From assembly GCA_016182965.1 (NCBI GenBank), contig JACPFM010000028.1:1-34126 (forward strand): a DNA stretch of 34,126 bases, written 5' to 3'. The translations under genes were made by a program, and so were the position numbers. The notes beneath the pieces were generated by a model. It was given only the letters and a program-made list of their open reading frames with translations, ran no database searches and was not told where the DNA came from. Source of the stretch: Deltaproteobacteria bacterium (GTDB lineage Bacteria > Myxococcota_A > Polyangia > Polyangiales > JADJMO01). Below, one piece after another: positions 9,001 to 19,010 of this stretch (positions within the stretch are counted from its first letter, which is position 1; every line of letters begins with the position of its first letter).

Positions 9001-10399
9001 CGGCCAGCTCCACCGCGAGAAGCTCCACGACAACGCGCGCGCCGCCGAGGCCTTCGAGAAGGCGCTCGACGAGGACCCGACGCTGCTCAAGGCGTTCGAG
9101 GCGATCAGTCGCGTGCACACCGAGAACAAGGCGTGGAAGCCGCTCGAGCGCTCCTATCGCCGCATGCTCCACCGGATCGCCGGGCGCGCCCTCTCGGGAA
9201 CGGGGGAGCTGGAGGTCGAGCTGTGGACCGGCCTCGGCCTGCTCTACCGCGATCGCCTGCGGGACGACGCCGCGGCCATCGAGGCGTTCCGCATGGCCAG
9301 CCGCGCGCGGCCCGACGACCCGCGCGTGCGGCGCATCCTCGCCGAGCTGCACGCGCGGGCCGGCAGCGTCGACGACGCCGCGACCGAGCTGCACACCGCG
9401 ATCGCGCAGCACCCGCTGCACGCCGAGCCGTACCGCGCGCTGTTCCGGCTGTACCGCGACGCGGGCCGCGTCGACCGCGCGTGGTGCCTCGCCGCGGCGC
9501 TGGTCCTGCTCGAGAAGGCCGACGAGGAGATCCGCGCGTTCCACGCGACGCACCAGCGTCGAGGAGCGCCGGCGTTCCGCGGGCGCCTCGACGCGCCGAC
9601 GTTCACGCGCGCGGTGTGTCACCCCGACGAGGACGTGCTCGTCGCCAAGCTGTTCGAGCTGATCCTCCCGGCGGTGCGCGCCTCGCGGGCCATCGCCATG
9701 CGCGCGTCGATCGCCCCGCCGCCCGACGTGCCGTGGCAGGACCGCGCGACCACCCGGGTGCCGATCGCGCGCGCGTTCTTCGGGGGCGCCGACGTCCTCG
9801 GCATCCCGGCGCCGCGCCTCGCGCTTCGACCCGATCGCGACGGCGGGCTGATCCCGGTCGCCACCGAGCCGCCGTCGACCGTCGCCGGACGCGACGCCCT
9901 CGCGCTCACCGGCCACGAGGACATGCTCTTCGCCGTCGGACAGCACCTGTCGACGTGGCGCGGCGACGCGCACCTGCGGGTGATGTTCCCCTCGACGCGC
10001 GCGCAAGAGGGCCTGCTGCTCGCGGCCCTCAAGCTCGGCAGGCCCGACCTGCCGATGCCCGCGCACGCCGAGGCGCGCGCCAGGGAGGACGCGCGCACGC
10101 TCGCCCAGCACCTCGAGCCGGTGCAGCTCGAGGGGCTGCGCCTGGTGGTCAAGCGCTTCGTCGCCGATCGCGGCCAGGCCGATCTCAAGGCGTGGGCGCG
10201 CGGGATCGAGCTGACCGCCGCGCGCGCCGGCCTCCTCTTGTGCGGCGATCTGGCGACGGCGGTCCGCGGCTTCGACGACGCGCGCCTGTCGGCGGTGGGC
10301 ATCCCTGCCTCCGACGTGGTGCGCGATCTGGTCGGATGGTTCGTCAGCCCCGACCACCTCGAGCTGCGCGAGCGCCTGGGCATCGGCGTCGACCGCTAG
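6092..10399 (+). CDS. Giant tetratricopeptide-repeat protein with a distinct C-terminal domain
   Basis: The 1435-residue protein starts with about 130 Pro- then Glu-rich, probably disordered residues. TPR-like helical repeats follow from about 140 to about 1130, recognisable by recurrent patterns such as A...(A/L)E.AL.LDP and LLELGQLR. There is no signal peptide or clear membrane segment, so a cytoplasmic scaffold is likely. The last 170 residues (about 1270-1435) are not TPR. They include GHEDMLFAVGQHLSTWRGD, a run around LLLAALKLGRPDLPMP, and ELTAARAGLLLCGDLATA at about 1372. From memory this resembles C-terminal regions of other myxobacterial TPR proteins, but I know no function. The start is GTG at 6092 with no obvious Shine-Dalgarno. 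The Ser/Thr kinase gene follows 112 bp downstream on the same strand. Confidence 0.8.
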   Translation: MPRSIPPPRFPRSIVPPAPERRAAEDPETMELEAVELTETSTTNPRIERIQVEKPTPDLEAAMRAPRMPRMPAMPAVARPQITEAVEELDADAIVEAVEREESEELTDLAELEESFGEGAPTQTRPAIVLPTTVDRARPAPKWVARAEALLDAIERSGDRARRMALHRELAALLKENGDHNQAFEVLVAALAEDVDDDETVRALEAVSQAHDRLGDLLRTVLAWSEDIEWMRDPPRLGALLLRIAKWYGEDVAKVEWGMPFAERARRLLPPHDARPPRLLARLHRRAERWDEAETALEEALERAHVPAMRADLLVERGKLREARGDDRARVRECFAAALEVDPTSEPAIQALDAACAADGADADRIAGWERRVSAVRAPAALEAARLRLVELLQGARQEERAARVLGDIIAADPDNKKAMKMLADVQRRVGDRVGLRDTLERGIDAAKTARDKVELLLQLAMLLVETFHDHDAAAAALEQIVELDPTHEEAHLALARFHRERGRVHDLARVLERHATATTDRDLRASLLVEAARLLADDLGDLQRATAFAERAVELMQNEPGAPVALELLGRLYQRLGDHGRADDILRRALEHETDPTRRADLFVRRAEVRRADGAESPELRELLQQALDLDPAHLGALEMLRAIARAEGDPADLARACLRELEATSLPARRVALLLELGQLRAEALDDRDGAIACWDEALYISPTCTEAAAGLIEPYAERGRWSEVHALASLLLSSAGSGKDRAARARWHALHGRALSALGRTAEASHSLAEAVRLDASDVQTLQALAEARFAAEDWDGAFAADQRLLTMIDPIEHERLLAVHHRMGVVQREQGKTRGALSSFQQALAIDPEHVPTLEQLAQLQAERRAWSDVLDTKRRLADATPDVEARCKVLAELADIAIEHARNPQLAVHALEEAAELRRRDHVLLHKLLDAYQRIEAWPEVGSVLERILDEDKHPQRRSRYLFTLGQLHREKLHDNARAAEAFEKALDEDPTLLKAFEAISRVHTENKAWKPLERSYRRMLHRIAGRALSGTGELEVELWTGLGLLYRDRLRDDAAAIEAFRMASRARPDDPRVRRILAELHARAGSVDDAATELHTAIAQHPLHAEPYRALFRLYRDAGRVDRAWCLAAALVLLEKADEEIRAFHATHQRRGAPAFRGRLDAPTFTRAVCHPDEDVLVAKLFELILPAVRASRAIAMRASIAPPPDVPWQDRATTRVPIARAFFGGADVLGIPAPRLALRPDRDGGLIPVATEPPSTVAGRDALALTGHEDMLFAVGQHLSTWRGDAHLRVMFPSTRAQEGLLLAALKLGRPDLPMPAHAEARAREDARTLAQHLEPVQLEGLRLVVKRFVADRGQADLKAWARGIELTAARAGLLLCGDLATAVRGFDDARLSAVGIPASDVVRDLVGWFVSPDHLELRERLGIGVDR

Positions 10400-10511
10400 G
10401 TCGAGCCCGAGCGCGCTCCCGCTCGCGCCCCCTCGCGCGATGAGCAGATCGATCTCGTCGCTCGCACGTATGCTGGATCCCGCGCGTCCAACATGACGCC
10501 GGGGGGCCCGC

Positions 10512-13103
<2,592 letters not shown>

Positions 13104-13131
13104 TCTTCGAATCGAAGACGAAATCGCGATT
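13104..13131 (+). terminator. Weak hairpin plus palindrome after the kinase gene
   Basis: Immediately after the kinase stop lies TCTTCG-AAT-CGAAGA (13104-13118), followed by the perfect 10-bp palindrome AATCGCGATT (13122-13131). The stem is short and has no T-run, so termination here is only a possibility. Confidence 0.25.
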
Positions 13132-13212
13132 GAAGGCCATGCTGAAGCGTCTTCCGGCAGAAGCGCGCGCCAGCGTCATCTGAGCGCGGAAGCCGGTCGA
13201 TCCGTTCCATGA

Positions 13213-13290
13213 TCGTTCGCGATCTCGTACGTCACACAGTACGAGCTGCGCCGGGGGCTCGATCTGCCCCTTCTGCGCGGCGAGGGTCCG
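13213..13290 (+). pseudogene. Internal fragment resembling a VapC/PIN-domain toxin
   Basis: A 26-codon stretch between two convergent genes reads SFAISYVTQYELRRGLDLPL followed by LRGEG. This closely resembles the central strand-helix of VapC-type PIN ribonucleases (iSvvT-x-x-EL-x-x-G), where the Glu is a metal ligand. There is no start, the N-terminal DTN motif is absent, and the frame runs into the antisense of the neighbouring lipoprotein gene, so it can only be a relic. Codons are mostly G/C-ended. The inverted repeat CTCGTAC (13224-13230)/GTACGAG (13239-13245) lies within it. A chance resemblance is possible. The rest of 13132-13334 shows no convincing gene. Confidence 0.3.
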
Positions 13291-13334
13291 GCCGACGATT
13301 CGCCACCTCCGAAGCCGATGCGCTCGGCGTGCCC

Positions 13335-14231
13335 TCACCACTTGCACGAGAGCGCCGCGCGGATGCCCTCCGGCACGTGCGTGATTCGGATGCGAACCGT
13401 TCGCCCGCTGCGCTCGCCATGCATCGCGAGCCCCGACAAGCCGGGGCACCTGTCGCGGAGGCTCTTCCACACCGATGCGTATTGGCCGAGCTCCTTGCCG
13501 GCCGCGTTCATCGCGTTCTCGGCGTCGGCCGAGGTCGCGTACACGCCGGTGTAGATCACGTCGCCGTGTGCGCCGTCGCGGAGGACGAGGGTCAGGCCTT
13601 CGAGCCCGGCGCTGCCCGGCTCCCTGGCCGCTTTGGCCATGACCGGCTTCTTCATCGCGTGGCCGCCGAGCCAGAACCCGGCGAGCACGTCGCCCCCGAA
13701 TTCGACCGGCGGGGGCGCGGTGGTGTGGTTCGAGAACCAATCGTGGCCGGGACCCGCGGCGTAACCGGCGAGGAGCACCCACCACTGGTCGCTCGCGTAG
13801 AAGCCATACGGCCAGCCCTTCTTGCTGATCGAGGCGAACTCGAAGATGCCCGACGGGAGCTTCCGCGCCGCGCCGCCCTCCTCGATCGATTTGCGCCAAT
13901 CCGCCGGGAGCTTCTCGAGAGGGGGCGGGCCGCGCAGCACGCCGATGAACGAGCCCTTCTCGAACGAGGTCTCGCCGATCGCGCCGACCGCGTCGACGGC
14001 CCCGACGCTCTCGAACAACGCGCGGAAGCTCTCGTCGGCAGCGGCGTCGTGGATGATCGCCGCGTAGATAGGATCTGCCCGAAGCCGGTCGATGCGGACC
14101 GAGAACGCGTAGTCGGGCACCGCACCCAGCAGAGACCTGGCAGTGGGGCTGTCGATCCCCGCGGGAGGCGCCGCGGCCTCCGGACGGCTGCACGAGAGCG
14201 CGGCGAACGCGGCGAGCACGGTCCACTTCAT
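13335..14231 (-). CDS. Hypothetical lipoprotein, 298 residues
   Basis: The protein begins MKWTVLAAFAALSCSRPEAA, with a lipobox (A-L-S-C, Cys14), so it is probably anchored in the outer or inner membrane. The mature part has a mixed alpha/beta character with motifs such as DYAFSVRIDRLRADP, SFEKGSFIGVLRGP, WWVLLAGYAAG and GDVIYTGVYATSADAENAM. I do not recognise the family. The start at 14231 is chosen over longer in-frame options because it creates the signal peptide. An 18-codon upstream reading frame (14228-14284) overlaps this start by ATGA and might couple translation. The gene is convergent with the kinase gene. Confidence 0.7.
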   Translation of the reverse strand: MKWTVLAAFAALSCSRPEAAAPPAGIDSPTARSLLGAVPDYAFSVRIDRLRADPIYAAIIHDAAADESFRALFESVGAVDAVGAIGETSFEKGSFIGVLRGPPPLEKLPADWRKSIEEGGAARKLPSGIFEFASISKKGWPYGFYASDQWWVLLAGYAAGPGHDWFSNHTTAPPPVEFGGDVLAGFWLGGHAMKKPVMAKAAREPGSAGLEGLTLVLRDGAHGDVIYTGVYATSADAENAMNAAGKELGQYASVWKSLRDRCPGLSGLAMHGERSGRTVRIRITHVPEGIRAALSCKW

Positions 14232-14284
14232 GCGGGTTGGACGCAGATCCGCTCGCCGCGCTTCAAAAGCGTGCGCGTGAACAT
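14228..14284 (-). CDS. Possible leader ORF (18 codons) overlapping the lipoprotein start
   Basis: An ATG at 14284 opens a short frame, MFTRTLLKRGERICVQPA, whose TGA overlaps the ATG of the downstream lipoprotein gene (ATGA). The frame stays open further upstream without another good start, so it could also be the tail of a lost gene. No strong ribosome binding site is visible. Support is only the coupling geometry and a protein-like composition. Confidence 0.25.
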   Translation of the reverse strand: MFTRTLLKRGERICVQPA

Positions 14285-14420
14285 TTCGTTCGGGCCCGGC
14301 GTCACACGGGATCGCGGACACGGATGAGCGCCCTCGTCCTCGCCTGCCGGCCTCCCGAGGAACGCCAGAGCACGACGTCTCCCGATCGTCCGTACCGATG
14401 CTGGGATCGCGCTAGAGACC

Positions 14421-14525
14421 TCACGCCCCGCCGTCGGTCGCGCAGGTGACGCCCCCGACGTCTTTGTGGTCGCGGATGCGGAGCTTCCACCGGCCGAAGT
14501 CGGGGAGCAGGACGCCCGTCTGTGA
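14421..14525 (-). pseudogene. Orphan C-terminal coding remnant
   Basis: About 34 codons ending in TGA at 14421 read TGVLLPDFGRWKLRIRDHKD, then VGGVTCATDGGA. Nearly every codon ends in G or C, matching real genes here, yet no start codon or upstream coding sequence exists: the frame passes back through the heptamer array (14523-14557) directly to the stop codon of the dehydrogenase gene. This looks like the 3' end of a gene whose front was deleted. G-x-W-x-L-x-(I/V)-x-D faintly recalls the P-domain of subtilisin-like proteases, but this is weak. The remaining sequence of the 330-bp gap (14285-14420) shows nothing else I can support. Confidence 0.4.
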
Positions 14526-14557
14526 CGACTGACGACTGACGACTGACGACTGACGAC
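14523..14557. repeat. Five perfect TGACGAC heptamers
   Basis: Five identical 7-bp copies occupy 35 bp, starting 4 bp beyond the dehydrogenase stop codon. They resemble the short tandem heptamer arrays known from cyanobacteria in style, and separate the dehydrogenase gene from the orphan C-terminal remnant. Confidence 0.9.
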
Positions 14558-14561
14558 TGCG

Positions 14562-15926
14562 TCAAGCGACCCAGACGGTCTTCGCGTTGACGAACGCGCG
14601 GATGCCGTGGGTGCCGAGCTCGCGGCCGTAGCCGCTCTGCTTGATGCCGCCGAACGGCACGCGCGGATCGGACACGACCATCGCGTTGACGAAGGTCTGG
14701 CCGGCCTCGATCTCGTCGACGAACCGGCGCTGCTCTTCGGCGTCCTTCGTCCACACGCTGCTCCCGAGGCCGAAGCGGCTGTCGTTGGCGGTGGCGATCG
14801 CCGCGTCGAGATCGTCGACGCGAAACAGCGACGCGACCGGTCCGAAGAGCTCCTCGGTTCGTGCCGGCGCGTCCTGGGGAATGCTGGCGAGCACGCCCGG
14901 CCGAAACCAGTTGCCGCGCCCCTCGATGGCGACGCCGCCGGTGAGGAGCTTCGCCCCCGCCTTCACCGAGCGCTGCACCTGATCGACGACGTCGCCGCGC
15001 ACCGAGGGGAGGGCGAGGGGGCCGATCTCGGTCTCGTTCTGCATCGGATCGCCGACGCGCAGCCGCTCGAACGCCTCGACCATTCGGCGCTCGAACGCGT
15101 CGTACACGTCGCGGTGCACGATGAAGCGCTTGGCGTTGATGCAGGACTGGCCGTTGTTCAGCGTGCGCGAGGCGACGGCGGCCTTCACCGCCGCGTCGAG
15201 ATCGGCCGAGGGCATCACCACGAACGCGTCGCTGCCCCCGAGCTCCAGCACGGTCGGCTTGATCAGCTTGCCGCACTGCTCGGCGACCGCCGCGCCCGCG
15301 CCCTCGCTGCCGGTCAGGGTCGCCGCGACGACGCGGCGATCGTCGAGCACGCGGGGCACGGCGTTCGCGCCGATGAGCAGCGTCTGGAACGCGCCCTCCG
15401 GAAACCCGGCGCGCGTGAGCAGATCCTCGATGGCGAGCGCGCAGCGCGGCACGTTCGACGCGTGCTTCAGCAGGCCGACGTTGCCCGCCATCAGCCCCGG
15501 CGCGACGAACCGGAACACCTGCCAGAAGGGGAAGTTCCACGGCATCACCGCGAGCACGGGGCCGAGCGGGAGGTACCTCACCCACGCCTTGGCGCCGTCG
15601 ATCGCCGCGTGCTCGTCGGCGAGATCGCGCTCGGCGTGCTCGGCGTAGTACCGGCAGACGCGCGCGCACTTCTCGGCCTCGGCGATCGCGGAGGCGAGGG
15701 GCTTGCCCATCTCCTCGGTCATCACGCGCCCGACGCGCTCCTTCTCCTGATCGAGCAGCTCGGCGACGCGGCGCATCGGCCCTCCGCGCTCGGCGAACGA
15801 GGCGCGGCGCCACGCCTGGAAGGCGCGATCGGCCCGCGCGAGCTTGTCGTCGATCTCTGCGTCGGTCAGCGCGGCGAACGTCTCGCGGGTCTCTCCGGTG
15901 CGGGGGTCGATGCTCGCGATCGGCAT
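14562..15926 (-). CDS. Aldehyde dehydrogenase, succinate-semialdehyde dehydrogenase type
   Basis: This 454-residue enzyme belongs to the NAD(P)-dependent aldehyde dehydrogenase family and most resembles the Sad/YneI group (about 460 residues), which oxidises succinate semialdehyde to succinate. Visible signatures are PWNFPFW with Asn131, cofactor-contacting Lys154, VLELGGSDAF with general base Glu228, NNGQSCINAKRF with nucleophile Cys262, and EELFGPV near the C-terminus. All catalytic residues are intact and no signal peptide is present, so it is cytoplasmic. It lies 51 bp downstream of the Cys-rich lipoprotein gene on the same strand. Substrate identity is inferred from family resemblance only; other short semialdehydes are possible. 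Confidence 0.85.
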   Translation of the reverse strand: MPIASIDPRTGETRETFAALTDAEIDDKLARADRAFQAWRRASFAERGGPMRRVAELLDQEKERVGRVMTEEMGKPLASAIAEAEKCARVCRYYAEHAERDLADEHAAIDGAKAWVRYLPLGPVLAVMPWNFPFWQVFRFVAPGLMAGNVGLLKHASNVPRCALAIEDLLTRAGFPEGAFQTLLIGANAVPRVLDDRRVVAATLTGSEGAGAAVAEQCGKLIKPTVLELGGSDAFVVMPSADLDAAVKAAVASRTLNNGQSCINAKRFIVHRDVYDAFERRMVEAFERLRVGDPMQNETEIGPLALPSVRGDVVDQVQRSVKAGAKLLTGGVAIEGRGNWFRPGVLASIPQDAPARTEELFGPVASLFRVDDLDAAIATANDSRFGLGSSVWTKDAEEQRRFVDEIEAGQTFVNAMVVSDPRVPFGGIKQSGYGRELGTHGIRAFVNAKTVWVA

Positions 15927-15977
15927 GGCGGCAAGCGATCGTGCCTCCGCGTGCGCGCGGCAATCGGTCCCGTCAGG

Positions 15978-16316
15978 TCAGCACCCGGCGGGAGCGCCGT
16001 CGCGCCGGCACTGGGCGAAATCGCCGCAGCTGGTCAGCTCGGCGCAGCACAGCTCACCCTCGGCCTTCTCGACCTCGCAGTCGTGGTGCGCCTTCTTGCA
16101 CGCGGCGAACACCGAGTCGGCGGTGTCGCCTTCCTTCTTGTCGCCGACCTGCTCCCAGCAGGTCTTCTCGCGCGTGCAGAAGTCGATGCACCACTGGCGC
16201 GCGGTGCGCGCGATCTTCTTCGGCGGCGGCTGCTCGACGGACTTGCCGAAGTTCGTCGGCGCGTTGGTGGTGTTCACGCACGCGACGAGGAGGCAGACGA
16301 GGAGCAGCGGCCGCAT
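15978..16316 (-). CDS. Small Cys-rich lipoprotein
   Basis: The 112-residue product has a short signal peptide, MRPLLLVCLLVAC, with Cys13 as the lipidation site. After a Pro/Lys linker it contains ten cysteines in the pattern C-x3-C-x5-C ... C-x6-C ... CC-x5-C-x5-C-x7-C, enough for five disulfides, so a small secreted disulfide-stabilised domain is likely. No family is recognised. It begins 18 bp after the CoADR-rhodanese gene stop, which suggests co-transcription with that thiol-redox enzyme; a functional link is inference. Confidence 0.75.
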   Translation of the reverse strand: MRPLLLVCLLVACVNTTNAPTNFGKSVEQPPPKKIARTARQWCIDFCTREKTCWEQVGDKKEGDTADSVFAACKKAHHDCEVEKAEGELCCAELTSCGDFAQCRRDGAPAGC

Positions 16317-16334
16317 GGCCGGGAAATTATCACG

Positions 16335-17969
16335 TCATGCCCAGCGCGCCTTCCAGCTCGTGTACCCGCCGGTGAGGTTGATCGCGCGGAAGCCGTGCTG
16401 CAGGAGCACCCGCTGCGCGACGTACCCGCGGCGCCCGACCGCGCAGTGCACGAGGATGGTGCGATCGCGCGGGAGCTCGTCGAGGCGGTGGCGCAGCTCG
16501 TCGACCGGGATCACCGTCGACCCCTCGATCGCGCCGCGGCCGTGCTCGCCGCGCGTGCGCACGTCGAGGACGAACGCGCCGCGCGCGATCTCCTCCTTGG
16601 CCGCCTCGGCGTCGACGACCGAGCCGAGCCCGCGCAGATCGTTCGAGGCGACCATGCCGGCGAGGTTCACGACGTCCTTCGGCGCGCCGAACGGCGGCGC
16701 GTACGCCAGCTCCTCGTCGATCAAGTCGTGCACCGTCGCCTTGTGGCGGATCGCCGTCGCGAGCACGTCGATGCGCTTGTCGACGCCCTTCTCGCCGGCG
16801 ACCTGCGCGCCGAGGAGGCGGCCGTCGTCGGGCGAGTAGTGGAGCGTCACGTGAACCTCCGTCGCGCCGGGGAACCAGCTGACGTGATCGGTCGCGTGCG
16901 CGGTCGCGGTGCGGAACGGGATGCCCGCCTGCCTCAGCTGCCGGGCCGAGGCGCCCGTCGCCCCGAGCGTCACGTCGAACGCGCGCACGATGCTGGTGCC
17001 GAGCGCGCCGGCGTACGTCGACGGGAGTCCCGCCATCACGTCCGCCGCGACGCGCGCCTGGCGGTTGGCCGGGCCGGCCAGCGGCACGGTGCCGCGCGTC
17101 CCGAGCACCGCGTGCTCCACCTCGACCGCGTCGCCCACGGCGAAGATCGCCGGATCGTTGGTGCGCATCTTCGAGTCGACGACGATGCCGCCGCGCGGAC
17201 CGACCGCGAGGCCGGCGTCGCGCGCCAGCGACACCTCGGGGACCACGCCGATCGCGGACACCGCGAGATCGGCCTCGAGGCGACGGCCGTCCTCGAGCAG
17301 CACCGCGAAGCGCTCGCCGTCGTCGAACCCGACGACCTTGGCCGAGGTCACCACCTCGACGCCGTTCCGCACGAGCGCCGCGCGCGCCCACCCGGCCATC
17401 TCCGCGTCGAGGAACCCGAGCACCTGCGGCAGCGCCTCGACGAGCGTGACCGCGAGGCCGTGCTTCACGAGGTTCTCGGCGATCTCGACGCCGACGAAGC
17501 CGCCGCCGATGACCACCGCGCGGCCGTCCTTCTTCGCGAGCGCGAGGATGCGGTCGGAGTCGTCGATCGTGCGCACGGTCAGCACGCGGCGATCGCGCGC
17601 GCCCGGCACGTTCGGGATGAGCGGCCGCGCACCGGGCGTCAGGAGCAGCAGGTCGTACGGCTCGTCGAACACGCGGTCGGTTTCGAGATCGCGGACGGTG
17701 ACGCGCTTCTGCTCGCGCTTGATGCCGACCACCTCGTGGCGGACGCGCACGTCGAGCGCGTAGCGGGCGGCGAGCGACTCCGGCGTCTGCAGCACCAGAC
17801 CCTTGTTGTCGGGGATGCGACCGCCGACGCGGTACGGCACGCCGCAGCTCGCGAACGACACGTGCGGACCGCGCTCGAACATCACGATCTCGGCGTCCTC
17901 GGACAGACGACGCAGCCGCGCCGCGGCTGTCGCGCCGCCGGCGACTCCCCCAACGATGACGACCCTCAT
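16335..17969 (-). CDS. CoA-disulfide reductase-like flavoprotein fused to a rhodanese domain (CoADR-RHD)
   Basis: The 544-residue protein belongs to the pyridine nucleotide-disulfide oxidoreductase family. An FAD-binding GGVAGG motif is at residues 7-12 and the single redox cysteine Cys42 sits in SFASCGVPY, as in CoA-disulfide reductases and NADH oxidases. An NAD-binding VIGGGFVGVEIAE and the second FAD motif IFAVGDAVEVEH follow, then the dimerisation domain. The C-terminal about 90 residues form a rhodanese domain with Cys509 in HCAVGRRGYVA. In studied CoADR-RHD enzymes the pair reduces CoA persulfides, polysulfides or sulfur. The ATG at 17969 gives the standard N-terminus MRVVIVGGVAGG. It appears to lead a three-gene unit with the Cys-rich lipoprotein and the aldehyde dehydrogenase. 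Confidence 0.9.
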   Translation of the reverse strand: MRVVIVGGVAGGATAAARLRRLSEDAEIVMFERGPHVSFASCGVPYRVGGRIPDNKGLVLQTPESLAARYALDVRVRHEVVGIKREQKRVTVRDLETDRVFDEPYDLLLLTPGARPLIPNVPGARDRRVLTVRTIDDSDRILALAKKDGRAVVIGGGFVGVEIAENLVKHGLAVTLVEALPQVLGFLDAEMAGWARAALVRNGVEVVTSAKVVGFDDGERFAVLLEDGRRLEADLAVSAIGVVPEVSLARDAGLAVGPRGGIVVDSKMRTNDPAIFAVGDAVEVEHAVLGTRGTVPLAGPANRQARVAADVMAGLPSTYAGALGTSIVRAFDVTLGATGASARQLRQAGIPFRTATAHATDHVSWFPGATEVHVTLHYSPDDGRLLGAQVAGEKGVDKRIDVLATAIRHKATVHDLIDEELAYAPPFGAPKDVVNLAGMVASNDLRGLGSVVDAEAAKEEIARGAFVLDVRTRGEHGRGAIEGSTVIPVDELRHRLDELPRDRTILVHCAVGRRGYVAQRVLLQHGFRAINLTGGYTSWKARWA

Positions 17970-18061
17970 GCACACAGAGAGCCACCGTCGCGGCCGGGAG
18001 ATTCTGATCGGCGTCAGCCGTGACGCGCCCGGCCTTCGCCCGCGCTCGAATCTTCGCGGTT

Positions 18062-18943
18062 TCAGCGCGTCTCGCGACGGGTGAGCACGTCGACGAGGCG
18101 GCTCGCCGCGCGGCCGAGCCGGACCTCGCGGTGGCACAACCGCGGCTCGAACGCGTGGGTGCTGCCCTTGTCGAGCGGCAGCGCGACGAGCTCGCCCCGC
18201 CGAAGCTCGCGCTCCATGAGGTGGTCGGGGAGCCAGCCGAAGCCGATGCCCTCCATGATCGCCGCCTTCTTCGCCGTGAAGTCCGGCAGGTGCACGGCCG
18301 ACCGTCGCTCGAGCGCGACGGTCGACAGCTGCAGCCGCGGGTCGGAGCCGCGCACCGTGATCAGCACGTGCGCGTCGAGGTCCTCGCGCCGCAGCTTCCC
18401 CTCGTGTCTGGCGAGCGGGTGATTGCGGTGGGCGACCAGCCGCGCGCGCAGCGGCGGCAGCTTGATGACCTTCAACCCGGTCACGTGCGGCGGCAGCACC
18501 GTGATCATGACGTCGGCGTCCTCGCGCACGAAGCGGGCCTCCACGTCGCCGAGGAAGTCGGCGGCGACCTTCAGCCGCGTCGGCGCCCCTTCTGCGTGCA
18601 GCGCGCCGATGACGCGGAGGATCGGCGCCGCCGGGAACACGCCGTCGAACACCACGTGCAGCGACGGCTCCCACCCGGTCTTGATCTCGGCGCACGCGGA
18701 GACGAGATCGCGCTCGGCCGCGAGCAGCTGCCGACAGTGCTCGAGCACCTGCGCGCCCGCGGCGGTGAGGCGCGTGCGGTAGCCGCCGCGGTCGAGGAGC
18801 TCGAGGCCGGTCTGCTCCTCGAGCTTGTCGACCAGGTAGAGCACCGCCGAGTGCCCCTTGTGGAGCGCCTTGGCCGCGGCCTTGAACGTGCCGTGACGGG
18901 CCAGGGCATCGAGGGCGCGCGCCTGGTCGAGCGTCACGTGCAT
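18062..18943 (-). CDS. LysR-type transcriptional regulator, probable regulator of hmgA-hpd
   Basis: The 293-residue protein has an N-terminal winged helix-turn-helix (residues about 1-60: LDQARALDALARHGTFKAAA, then LVDKLEEQTGLELLDR) and a LysR-type effector domain beginning near residue 90 (PSLHVVFDGVFPAAPILRVI). The length is typical for the family. It is divergent from hmgA with an 84-bp intergenic region that holds an inverted repeat CCTGA-N6-TCAGG, so it probably responds to a tyrosine-pathway metabolite such as homogentisate or 4-hydroxyphenylpyruvate. The ligand is inference from position. Confidence 0.9.
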   Translation of the reverse strand: MHVTLDQARALDALARHGTFKAAAKALHKGHSAVLYLVDKLEEQTGLELLDRGGYRTRLTAAGAQVLEHCRQLLAAERDLVSACAEIKTGWEPSLHVVFDGVFPAAPILRVIGALHAEGAPTRLKVAADFLGDVEARFVREDADVMITVLPPHVTGLKVIKLPPLRARLVAHRNHPLARHEGKLRREDLDAHVLITVRGSDPRLQLSTVALERRSAVHLPDFTAKKAAIMEGIGFGWLPDHLMERELRRGELVALPLDKGSTHAFEPRLCHREVRLGRAASRLVDVLTRRETR

Positions 18944-18994
18944 GGGCGGACAGTGTCAGCGATCTCGACAAATCATGACGAAACAATCTGCTTT

Positions 18995-19010
18995 CCTGAC
19001 CTAAATCAGG
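18995..19010. promoter_or_regulatory. Candidate LysR operator between lysR and hmgA
   Basis: CCTGACCTAAATCAGG is a perfect 5-bp inverted repeat around a 6-bp centre, ending 17 bp before the hmgA start codon. It includes TGA-N6-TCA. The surrounding 45 bp are unusually A/T-rich for this window, as expected for a shared divergent promoter. Spacing differs slightly from the classical T-N11-A box. Confidence 0.45.

Noticed and set aside
14523..14557. CRISPR array
   Set aside because: Seven-base direct repeats with no spacers and no cas genes nearby.
14607..18023. A 1138-codon plus-strand frame over the dehydrogenase and CoADR genes
   Set aside because: It is a shadow of three genuine minus-strand genes and has Arg/His/Glu-rich composition typical of antisense GC-rich DNA.
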